A program made the translations under genes and the position numbers. Below, piece by piece: positions 1-5,316 of a DNA stretch of 5,316 bases. Origin of the DNA: Chloroflexota bacterium (GTDB lineage: Bacteria; Chloroflexota; Chloroflexia; JAMDCE01); the NCBI GenBank assembly GCA_023489135.1, contig JAMDCE010000560.1, positions 1 to 5,316 of the forward strand. Direction: 5' to 3'. The notes under the pieces were generated by a model. The model was not told the DNA's origin, searched no databases, and saw only the letters and a program-made list of their open reading frames with translations. Each line of letters begins with the position of its first letter. Within the stretch, counting starts at the first letter, position 1.

Positions 1-181
1 CGGCTACGTCTTTCGCAAGGCCCTGGAGGGTCTCTTCCTTGACCGAATGGAGCAGAATGAGGAAATCGCCGCGAAGTTTATGAACGAGGACCAGTTCAGG
101 GAAGCGGTCAGCCAACACCTCTTGAAAGAGGTCTACGAACAGATTCGGAAGGAGCAGAATCAAACGGAGGGAACCGCATAA
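1..181 (+). CDS. hsdR: Type I restriction enzyme R subunit, C-terminal end (partial)
   Basis: The frame beginning at base 2 stays open to the TAA at 179-181 and gives 59 residues; the 5' part of the gene lies outside the window. The visible tail contains LDRMEQNEEIAAKFMNED followed by a helical stretch ending VYEQIRKE. This closely resembles the C-terminus of HsdR proteins, where a D-R-M-(D/E)-Q-N-E-E-I segment precedes an F-M-(N/D)-(D/E) turn and a final helix near a V-Y-x-x-(I/L)-R motif. In the family, HsdR is the ATP-dependent translocase and endonuclease subunit that works in the cytoplasm with HsdM and HsdS. None of its nuclease or helicase motifs are visible here, so intactness cannot be judged. 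No further restriction gene follows downstream, so any hsdM and hsdS would have to lie upstream. The call rests on a short but distinctive tail. Confidence 0.85.
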   Translation, partial: GYVFRKALEGLFLDRMEQNEEIAAKFMNEDQFREAVSQHLLKEVYEQIRKEQNQTEGTA

Positions 182-1024
182 ACGAAGGCCGGTCTTCAGA
201 GGGCCTACCGAGTATCTCATTACCAAAAAAGCTTGGTCCCGGAATTATCCTTCATAGGGTTTTCTGAGGGTGCGCGGGTGGAATCCGCTACGGTTGCGAT
301 TGCCGAGCTAGGTGAACTGCCCTCCGGGGGCGGCATTTGCGCCAGCCCTTGGAGCCAAACCTTGAGGAGAAGAGCGGTGGGAAGAAATAGGAAGCACCCG
401 CTTCAATCTATGCTCCCGAACAAAGCGCAGACATTTACCTACCAGTGGCTCAGCAAATCGGGGTGGCTGTTCCTGTCGAGGTACCGATGGGTCGTCCGGA
501 TCGGCATTAAGGAGAACATGATAAAGCACAACTTAAGGTTACCGTGTCCGCGGAATCGGTGATCGGCTCGGTGCTCACTATCGACTCGCTAGCCAGCCGA
601 AAGCAGAAGGGGAAACGAAAACGTGCTGGTGATCAAAGCCGTAAGCGCTCTCACTGTCAAGCTAGACTACGAGGCAAGGTGCCTGACGCCAGGCACTGTA
701 TCTTCTGGGTTTGGCCAACCGATCCCGGCCCTACAAGGGGCCCGGTGCGAACCCGGGGGAGGCTTTCGAATGCCCTTTCTCTGCTTGTTTACTTCGACGA
801 GATCTTTACCGTGGCAACCTGCAAATGCCGTCTGTCCTTTTTGGTTCGCATCCGCTTCGGCTTTCAGTGTAGAATCAGTCGGCTGAAGGCCCCGTCTGCG
901 TAAGAAAGAATGCCGGAAGATTCTTTGCGTCGGCCGTTCCCGTCGATGGTCCCGGCAGATCTTGTGGTACCGGATTTATGAAAAGATCAGTTTCATATTC
1001 ATAGACGCGGGGGGCACAGATCGA
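182..1024. other. Long spacer without a supportable gene
   Basis: This 843-base stretch separates the end of hsdR from the Shine-Dalgarno of the next gene. Several short open frames cross it (for example 233-562 and 544-903 on plus, 308-529 on minus). Their translations are rich in Arg, Cys, Pro and Ser, match no family I recognise, and lack a convincing ribosome binding site. Small hairpins occur at 679-696 (7-bp arms, 4-nt loop) and 741-757 (5-bp arms, 7-nt loop). Neither is followed by a T-run. No tRNA, CRISPR array or insertion sequence end is seen. It may hold decayed gene remnants or an unrecognised RNA. Confidence 0.5.
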
Positions 1025-1032
1025 GAGACTCC

Positions 1033-1040
1033 AAGGAGGT
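1033..1040 (+). promoter_or_regulatory. Shine-Dalgarno that fixes a TTG start, inside a potential hairpin
   Basis: AAGGAGGT is a full-length match to the anti-Shine-Dalgarno. It ends six bases before the TTG at 1047-1049, which makes TTG the best start for the following gene. The site lies within a small inverted repeat: GAGAC (1025-1029) and TC (1030-1031) can pair with GA (1036-1037 region) and GTCTC (1039-1043), allowing one bulged G. In RNA this could partly hide the ribosome binding site. The fold is inferred by eye. Confidence 0.75.
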
Positions 1041-1046
1041 CTCCAT

Positions 1047-1988
1047 TTGTTTGCGCCAAACAGCCGTCAATATCTAGATTCCAGAACAATAAACAAGCTT
1101 GGTCTGATGCGGATGATGCTATGCTCCCCGAAGATAATCCTTGGGACCGGCCAACCACTCCCCCTGCTATCAATTAACATCAAATATCGCTACCTAACGG
1201 AGGCAACGCTGATTGGGCTAGAATCGTCTGGAATCCCTGTTCGCACAGTAACGCCCTTCAATTTCTCATATCCTGACGTTTTACTTCCCTGCCTCCCGGA
1301 TCGTGTGAACAAAGAGCGATTCTTCAATAACCTTGTCGATATTCTGTACTGCTACTGGTCTGTGCAACGAGGCATGGCCTTCCTGCTCGAATCGGGCTTA
1401 GCCAATGAGGCCGCAGGGAGGCGCTTTCGTCACGATAGCTTCATTGATCTCATTGCGGCATCAGAAGGGACCTCTCCAGAAGAGGTTAGAGAGCACAGCG
1501 AACGAGGCCTGAACCCTCAGATGATGGACGCAAAGTGGTATGCTGACGCTACAATCGCGAAGGCCCGAGCACTTTGGGACAAATCATTGATGTGGCTGTC
1601 TCGGGATTACTATTGCGCCAAGCTTTACAAAGATAATTGGGGTGACCGAGATGGCGGCCGCATCGGTGAATTACTCTCCAAAGTGGCCAGCCGGCTCAGT
1701 TACGGATTGGAAAGAACCCTACTCGGTGTGTTCATTTCCATGTGTTGCGATATTGAAGACCTTCGCCGGTTTCGTGACAACGACCTCCACAAGGTGAGCC
1801 CCCGCATCACCGAGGCCCTTGGACGCGAAGACAAGGATATGGATATGCTCAGCCTCTTGAACATGCTGGATCACGAGATCGGCAAGTGCAGTGAAGGTCT
1901 AATTGCATGCTTCGCCGTTGTCCTAGCTGGTGGAGAAAAGATTCCCAACAGCACGGCTGTAGCTAATTCTTATCTGCGGTCCAAGTAG
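1047..1988 (+). CDS. Uncharacterised protein with HEPN-like R-x4-H motif, candidate defence protein
   Basis: A 313-codon frame starts with TTG, six bases after a perfect AAGGAGGT, and ends at TAG. I do not recognise the protein by name. It appears soluble and mostly helical after about residue 90, with no signal peptide or membrane segment. A helix-rich block at residues 163-200 contains WYADATIAKARALWDK, which recalls the central helices of Cthe_2314-type HEPN proteins. Residues 243-248 read RDNDLH, an R-(polar)-x3-H arrangement matching the HEPN RNase active-site motif, and another helix follows at about 266-295. HEPN proteins are often RNases of toxin or abortive-infection systems, and hsdR is the previous gene on the same strand 865 bases upstream, so a defence role is an inference from motif and context. 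A sampled 60-base stretch (1321-1380) has 28 G+C against 41 in a glpD stretch (4381-4440), consistent with transfer. It could instead be a non-defence protein with a chance R-x4-H. Confidence in coding is good; confidence in function is low. Confidence 0.75.
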   Translation: MFAPNSRQYLDSRTINKLGLMRMMLCSPKIILGTGQPLPLLSINIKYRYLTEATLIGLESSGIPVRTVTPFNFSYPDVLLPCLPDRVNKERFFNNLVDILYCYWSVQRGMAFLLESGLANEAAGRRFRHDSFIDLIAASEGTSPEEVREHSERGLNPQMMDAKWYADATIAKARALWDKSLMWLSRDYYCAKLYKDNWGDRDGGRIGELLSKVASRLSYGLERTLLGVFISMCCDIEDLRRFRDNDLHKVSPRITEALGREDKDMDMLSLLNMLDHEIGKCSEGLIACFAVVLAGGEKIPNSTAVANSYLRSK

Positions 1989-2331
1989 CTAGCGATGTGG
2001 CGGACTAACGCATTTCCTTATTTTCCAGGCCCTGTTGGCTCCAGCCCCTGAATGGCGTTGGTCCACCGCGCTCATCCTCTTGCGAAGGACTGCGGGCTCG
2101 ATGCCTTCGCTTTTCTGCTCTAGTCTCTTCGCTTTGGCGAACCAATGGGCTTGCGGTTGGCGTCGGCAGTCAAAATGTTTCATTAAAAGACAGGTCTTCG
2201 TCCGGTATTGCCAGAGCCTGGACGCCTTCCTGATGTAGGAGGACTGAAACTGGACGAACTCGGAAGTTCCGCTGGCCTGGCGCAAACGCAAATGGACAAC
2301 GCCCTGTCTTTGGCTACGGCCGAGACATCCC
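1989..2331. other. Convergent spacer without a recognised gene
   Basis: This 343-base gap lies between the 3' ends of the HEPN-like gene (plus) and the nitrilase gene (minus), so transcription from both sides converges on it. A bidirectional terminator would be expected, but only weak hairpins are visible, such as 2128-2141 (5-bp arms, TTTG loop) and the small palindrome at 2261-2271. None carries an adjoining T-run. A minus-strand open frame covers 1989-2444, but it overlaps the nitrilase gene and its translation matches nothing I know. Confidence 0.5.
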
Positions 2332-3294
2332 TCACTTCTCTCCCCCAAAAGGATCGAACGGTGCCCCGGAGTGGGCGACCACGGGCGGGGTCGGGCGGGT
2401 GTTGACGTGGAGCTGGAAGATGTCGGGCCGGGCGTAGTGACCAACCACGTCGAAGTCGTATTTGGTCCGAGCGATCTGGTCCAGGTCGACGTCGGCGCAG
2501 AGGATCGCCTCGCCCTCGAAATTCGGGCCGGCCAGGATCTCGCCCATAGGCCCGATGATGGCGCTGCCCCCGCGCATTAGGACGGTGGCCGGATCGTTCC
2601 CCTGGATGGCGTTGTAATTTTCGGGGCAGTCGCCGCGAGTCAGGTACTGGCAGCAAGTCAAGACGTAGCAGCGCCCTTCCAGGGCGATGTGCCGCATACT
2701 GGCGATCCAGGTGTCCCGATCGTCAGCCGTGGGAGCGCAGTAGAGCTGGATCCCCTGGGAATACATATAAGTCCGCAGCAAGGGCATGTAGTTCTCCCAG
2801 CAGATCACCGTGCCGACCCGCCCCAGGGGTGTATCGAAAACCGGCATCGTCGATCCGTCCCCGAAGCCCCAAACCAGGCGTTCCATAGCTGTGGGCATCA
2901 GCTTGCGATGCTTGCCCATCAGGCAACCATCCGGGGAAAAGAAAAGGACCGTGCAGTAAAGAGTGCCGCCGTCGCGCTCGATCACGCCCGTGACCAGGTA
3001 GAGGCCGTTCTCGCGGGCGATCTCGCCCAGAGCCGCGGTGGCCGGGCCGGGCACGTCCACGGCGCTCTCAAAGTAGCGCCGAAAATCCTCCCGTCCTTCG
3101 GGCGTTCGCGACCCGACGCGAGCCCCGAAATCGAGCCCTTTGGGATAGGCCGAGACAAAGGCCTCCGGGAACAGAACCAGCCTGGCGCCCTGCCCGGCCG
3201 CCTCAAGTGCCAGACGGCGCATCTTCGTCAGTGTAGCCTCGCGATCGAAGACCACCGGAGCGGCCTGAACCACGGCGACGCGGTTGACGCTCAT
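2332..3294 (-). CDS. Nitrilase (carbon-nitrogen hydrolase superfamily, nitrilase branch)
   Basis: This complete 320-residue protein hydrolyses nitriles to the carboxylic acid plus ammonia in the cytoplasm, by family knowledge. The catalytic residues are all visible: Glu44 in FPEAF, Lys131 in HRKLMPT, and nucleophile Cys165 in CWENYMPL. The second conserved glutamate, Glu138, follows in TAMERLVWG. After the cysteine come MRHIALEGRCYVL (200-212) and the C-terminal GHYARPDIF (285-293), both typical of true nitrilases rather than amidases or N-carbamoylases. Residue 162 is Thr where the PROSITE nitrilase Cys signature, as I recall it, has Gly, Ala or Gln; this is a minor deviation. The length fits the 310-370 residue range of bacterial nitrilases. 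The ATG at 3292-3294 has AGGAGG six bases upstream and an extended -10 promoter about 35 bases upstream. It is transcribed alone and divergently from glpD. The substrate class (aliphatic, arylacetonitrile, or cyanide dihydratase-like) cannot be decided from the sequence. Confidence 0.93.
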   Translation of the reverse strand: MSVNRVAVVQAAPVVFDREATLTKMRRLALEAAGQGARLVLFPEAFVSAYPKGLDFGARVGSRTPEGREDFRRYFESAVDVPGPATAALGEIARENGLYLVTGVIERDGGTLYCTVLFFSPDGCLMGKHRKLMPTAMERLVWGFGDGSTMPVFDTPLGRVGTVICWENYMPLLRTYMYSQGIQLYCAPTADDRDTWIASMRHIALEGRCYVLTCCQYLTRGDCPENYNAIQGNDPATVLMRGGSAIIGPMGEILAGPNFEGEAILCADVDLDQIARTKYDFDVVGHYARPDIFQLHVNTRPTPPVVAHSGAPFDPFGGEK

Positions 3295-3300
3295 TTCTCT

Positions 3301-3306
3301 CCTCCT
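3301..3306 (-). promoter_or_regulatory. Shine-Dalgarno of the nitrilase gene
   Basis: Read on the minus strand, AGGAGG lies six bases before the ATG at 3294-3292. It supports this start over any internal Met or Val. Confidence 0.85.
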
Positions 3307-3328
3307 CTATCGTTCCTGGGTGGACGGA

Positions 3329-3337
3329 ATTATAGCA
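3329..3337 (-). promoter_or_regulatory. Extended -10 promoter for the nitrilase gene
   Basis: On the minus strand this reads TGCTATAAT, a perfect TGn plus TATAAT extended -10 element of the sigma-70 type. Transcription would start near 3322, leaving a leader of about 28 bases that includes the Shine-Dalgarno. No good TTGACA-like -35 is present at 16-18 bases spacing (the equivalent position reads ATAGCT). This is acceptable for extended -10 promoters. The -35 zone is occupied by the tandem heptamers at 3350-3377. Confidence 0.65.
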
Positions 3338-3349
3338 TACGGGAAGCTG

Positions 3350-3377
3350 TCAGCTATCAGCCATCAGCGGTCAGCTT
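3350..3377. repeat. Four tandem TCAGCNN heptamers
   Basis: Four consecutive units, TCAGCTA, TCAGCCA, TCAGCGG and TCAGCTT, repeat with an exact seven-base period. The edges also form a short inverted repeat: AAGCTG at 3344-3349 and CAGCTT at 3372-3377. On the minus strand the unit reads NNGCTGA. The array covers the -35 zone of the nitrilase promoter. A seven-base period does not keep units on one face of the helix, so it looks more like an intergenic simple repeat than a classical multi-site operator. Confidence 0.85.
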
Positions 3378-3470
3378 TCTATTATCTGAGGTAGCCCTCG
3401 AAGGGCCACCGGCAAACCGTCCAGTGGTTCTGCAGTTCATCTCAGGGAACACCCAAGGCCGCGGGGTAAC

Positions 3471-3500
3471 TGAGCGTTTTCGCCGCGGCGAAAACGCTCA
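3471..3500. repeat. Perfect 30-bp palindrome
   Basis: TGAGCGTTTTCGCCG is followed immediately by its exact reverse complement, giving two 15-base arms with no spacer. Flanking GGGG (3463-3466) and CCCC (3502-3505) could extend the structure across a small asymmetric internal loop. No T-run follows on either strand, so it is not a standard intrinsic terminator. It lies between two divergently transcribed genes, where no terminator is needed. It could be a REP-type intergenic element, a cruciform-forming site or a dyad-binding site. Confidence 0.9.
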
Positions 3501-3515
3501 TCCCCTCAAGAATTA

Positions 3516-3569
3516 GTGAAAATGTGGGCGAGAGAGCCGCCGCGACGGCTCTCTCGCCCACATTTTCAC
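3516..3569. repeat. 54-base palindrome with 24-bp perfect arms
   Basis: The arms 3516-3539 and 3546-3569 are exact reverse complements around the six-base centre CCGCGA. The outer ends are A/T-rich (GTGAAAATG...) and the inner part G/C-rich (GGGCGAGAGAGCCG). The element starts only 15 bases after the 30-bp palindrome. No T-run adjoins either end. The perfect arms imply recent spread, gene-conversion-like correction or strong selection, since neutral drift would introduce mismatches. A REP or MITE-like intergenic element is the most likely reading, but no transposase or target duplication is visible. Confidence 0.92.
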
Positions 3570-3695
3570 ATTGGAAGAGAAAGGTCCACTGCCTCCATTG
3601 AGCGTAGAAAGAGGTCGGTGAAAGGGGCAACAGTGGTCGCCGTGTCGGCCCCCACTTGGTATCCCTGGGAAAGCCAAAGTCTTCCCTCCGAGGAG

Positions 3696-3701
3696 TATAA
3701 T
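3696..3701 (+). promoter_or_regulatory. Candidate -10 box for glpD
   Basis: A perfect TATAAT lies 70 bases upstream of the proposed glpD start, predicting a leader of about 60 bases. No recognisable -35 is present at 16-18 bases spacing and there is no TGn extension. If functional, the promoter may depend on an activator or another sigma factor context. It is supported only by the hexamer and its position. Confidence 0.45.
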
Positions 3702-3758
3702 AACCCTGCCGACTTGCTGGTTCCTTGATGGAGCATCTTTTTCGCGGATTAAAGCAGC

Positions 3759-3765
3759 AGGAGGT
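3759..3765 (+). promoter_or_regulatory. glpD: Shine-Dalgarno of glpD, pointing to an ATA start
   Basis: AGGAGGT ends five bases before ATA at 3771-3773. An in-frame TAA at 3765-3767 rules out any start further upstream in this frame. No ATG, GTG or TTG occurs in frame between that stop and the conserved FAD-binding segment, so this site decides the start. Confidence 0.8.
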
Positions 3766-3770
3766 AAGCC

Positions 3771-5316
3771 ATAGGACGGCTTGAGGCGATTTCTAGGGAG
3801 CAGTTCGATCTGGCCATCGTCGGTGGCGGCATCATCGGATGCGGCATTGCTCGTGACGCGGCCAGGCGCGGGTTGAAGGTCGCCCTGGTGGAGATGGGCG
3901 ATTTCGGCCACGGCACCAGCGCCAAATCCACCCACCTTATTCACGGTGGTCTCCGCTACTTGAAACAGTACGATTTCGGCCTGGTTCGCCAGGACCTGAA
4001 AGAACGCGAGATCCTTCTCAAAATCGCGCCCCACCTGGTCCGGCCTCTGCCCTTCATTATTCCGGTCTACCGGCGGAGCGCGGTCCAACACCTGGCGCTG
4101 CGCACCGGAATGGCCCTTTACGACGCTCTCGCCTGGGGCAAAAGCCTGCCAAAACACCGCTGGTTATCGCTCCAGCAGACAGTGGCCCTGGAGCCCGGCC
4201 TCCAACCCGACGGGCTCCAGGGCTCCTTCCGTTATTTTGACGCCCGGGTGTCCTCGGTCGAACGCCTCTGCCTGGAGAACATATTGGCCGCCCAGGAGCA
4301 CGGCGCCATCGCGATCAACTACGCCCGGGCCGAGGCTGTACGGCGCCGTAATGGAAAGATTTCCGGGTTGGAGGTGGCCGACACCTTGAACGAGGACCGG
4401 GCTCTCCTCCAGGCCCGCGTGGTGATTGCCGCCACCGGTCCCTGGCTGGATAGCACTCTCGCGAAGCTTGGTCGCCAGGGCGCGCCGCTGCTCCGCCGTA
4501 CCAAGGGGATCCATCTGGTGACCTCCCAGGCGACCAAGCGCGCCCTGGTCCTTTTCGCCCCCGACGGCCGGCTCTTCTTCACCGTTCCGTGCAATGGTCT
4601 GTCGTTGGTGGGCACCACTGACACCGACTTCCAAGGAGATCCCGAAACCGCCGCAGCTTCAGCCAGGGATGTGCGTTACTTGCTGGACGGAGTTCAGCCT
4701 TTTCTCCCGGCCGGTCCTTGGAACCAGATCCACTACACCACGGCCGGAGTGAGGGCGCTGGTGAGAGTCGACGGAGTGCCCCCGTCGTCCGTCACCCGCG
4801 GTCACCAGGTGGTGGATCACGAAAGGCGCGACGGCCTCCCCGGTCTGATCTCCGTGGTGGGAGGAAAGATTACGGCCTACCGCTGCATAGCCCAGGAGGT
4901 TGTCGACCTGGCCTCCGGCCGGCTGGGGAAGAACCGGGCATCGAACACCGATCGAGAGGCGCTGCCGGGAGCCCGGTTCGATGGCTGGGCCGAGTGCATC
5001 AGGGAGACTATGGCCTTTGGCCGCCGGCTGGGGCTAGAGGAAGATCAGAGCCGTAATCTTGTCGATACGTACGGCCTCCGGGCGCGAGAGGTTTTCGCCA
5101 TTGTCGAACGAGAGCCGCGGCTGGGAGAGCGGATATGCGCGGGGGCACCGGACATATTGGCCCAGGTGCGGTTCGCCGCGGAAAAAGAGATGGCGCTGAC
5201 CGCAGAGGATTTCATGCTGCGGCGCAGCCTTCTCGGTCATACGGCGACCCGAGGAGTCGAGGGCCTCGGGATAGTAGCCGGCGAGATGGGCCAGGCCCTG
5301 GGTTGGACCGAGGCTC
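3771..5316 (+). CDS. glpD: FAD-dependent glycerol-3-phosphate dehydrogenase (3' end outside window)
   Basis: GlpD oxidises sn-glycerol-3-phosphate to dihydroxyacetone phosphate and passes electrons to the quinone pool at the inner face of the membrane, by family knowledge. The frame is open without stops for 515 codons and leaves the window; family members run about 500-560 residues, so little is missing. The N-terminal Rossmann motif is VGGGIIG (17-23), followed by GIARDAARRG and an acidic strand end at Glu41. GTSAKSTHLIHGGLRYLKQ (48-66) is the typical flavin-contact block. GTTDTD is at 281-286, GVRALVRVDG surrounds the probable phosphate-binding Arg328, and GGKITAYR (364-371) is the second family signature with Ala where Gly, Ser, Thr or Glu is usual. 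From about residue 400 the C-terminal helical domain is recognisable through LTAEDFMLRRSLLG. The likely first codon is ATA, five bases after AGGAGGT, giving (M)GRLEAISREQFDLAIVGGG, a normal-looking N-terminus. No glpF, glpK or glpR is visible beside it; the nitrilase gene is divergent. Confidence 0.94.
   Translation, partial: MGRLEAISREQFDLAIVGGGIIGCGIARDAARRGLKVALVEMGDFGHGTSAKSTHLIHGGLRYLKQYDFGLVRQDLKEREILLKIAPHLVRPLPFIIPVYRRSAVQHLALRTGMALYDALAWGKSLPKHRWLSLQQTVALEPGLQPDGLQGSFRYFDARVSSVERLCLENILAAQEHGAIAINYARAEAVRRRNGKISGLEVADTLNEDRALLQARVVIAATGPWLDSTLAKLGRQGAPLLRRTKGIHLVTSQATKRALVLFAPDGRLFFTVPCNGLSLVGTTDTDFQGDPETAAASARDVRYLLDGVQPFLPAGPWNQIHYTTAGVRALVRVDGVPPSSVTRGHQVVDHERRDGLPGLISVVGGKITAYRCIAQEVVDLASGRLGKNRASNTDREALPGARFDGWAECIRETMAFGRRLGLEEDQSRNLVDTYGLRAREVFAIVEREPRLGERICAGAPDILAQVRFAAEKEMALTAEDFMLRRSLLGHTATRGVEGLGIVAGEMGQALGWTEA

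Noticed and set aside
186..206. Hairpin after hsdR as an intrinsic terminator
   Set aside because: Only five base pairs around an 11-base loop, and no T-run follows.
741..764. tRNA T-arm-like structure (CCCGG, loop TGCGAAC, CCGGG)
   Set aside because: The loop lacks the TTC start of a T-loop. The bases after it (GGAGGCT) have no matching AGCCTCC acceptor strand upstream, and no anticodon arm is found.
233..903. Plus-strand open frames 233-562, 544-903 and 623-886 as genes
   Set aside because: They overlap one another in different frames, have weak or badly spaced ribosome sites, and encode Arg, Cys, Ser and Pro-rich sequences with no recognisable motif.
1989..2444. Minus-strand open frame of 151 codons downstream of and overlapping the nitrilase gene
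   Set aside because: About a quarter lies antisense-frame within the nitrilase coding sequence, and the rest resembles no known protein. No ribosome site was seen.
2689..3516. Plus-strand 275-codon open frame
   Set aside because: Most of it is the shadow of the well-supported nitrilase gene on the minus strand. Its tail runs through the heptamer repeat and the 30-bp palindrome.
3471..3569. The two palindromes as intrinsic terminators
   Set aside because: Neither has an adjacent T-run on either strand, and both flanking genes are transcribed away from this region.
3728..3784. Short frame of 18 codons (MEHLFRGLKQQEVSHRTA) overlapping the glpD start, as leader peptide or true glpD start by frameshift
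   Set aside because: No Shine-Dalgarno precedes its ATG, its sequence does not resemble a GlpD N-terminus, and glpD has its own well-placed ribosome site.
3513..4634. Minus-strand open frames 3513-4157 and 4164-4634
   Set aside because: They lie antisense to glpD, whose frame is continuous and rich in family motifs. They are GC-rich shadow frames, the first also reading through the 54-base palindrome.

Overview
The window looks like a piece of a moderately GC-rich bacterial chromosome. Shine-Dalgarno sites are strong, the genes are intron-free, and the gene families (type I restriction, nitrilase, FAD-dependent glycerol-3-phosphate dehydrogenase) are bacterial. I cannot name the species. GC-rich coding regions combined with tandem heptamers and long perfect intergenic palindromes suggest a free-living soil, sediment or groundwater type of bacterium, but this is a weak inference.

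Layout. (1) Positions 1-181 hold the last 59 codons of a type I restriction enzyme R subunit (HsdR), plus strand. (2) Positions 182-1024 hold no gene I can support. (3) Positions 1047-1988, plus strand, encode a 313-residue unrecognised helical protein with a TTG start, a full-consensus Shine-Dalgarno and an R-x4-H motif of the HEPN RNase type. Beside hsdR it is a candidate defence gene. (4) Positions 1989-2331 are a convergent spacer with nothing recognisable. (5) Positions 2332-3294, minus strand, encode a complete nitrilase with the Glu-Lys-Cys catalytic set. (6) Positions 3295-3770 form a divergent intergenic region with an extended -10 promoter for the nitrilase, four tandem heptamers, a perfect 30-bp palindrome, a 54-nt palindrome with 24-bp arms, and a TATAAT box and Shine-Dalgarno for the next gene. 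(7) Positions 3771-5316, plus strand, encode almost all of GlpD, which appears to start with a non-canonical ATA codon and runs off the window.

How the parts relate. The left part (hsdR, HEPN-like gene, gene-poor spacers) has the look of an accessory or defence region with lower GC in the hypothetical gene. The right part (nitrilase, glpD) is GC-rich metabolism. Nitrilase and glpD are divergently transcribed from a shared intergenic region, but their reactions (nitrile to acid plus ammonia; glycerol-3-phosphate to dihydroxyacetone phosphate) give no obvious shared pathway. The points most worth a second look are the ATA start of glpD, the two long palindromes located where no terminator is needed, and the HEPN-like gene whose Shine-Dalgarno can fold into a small hairpin.
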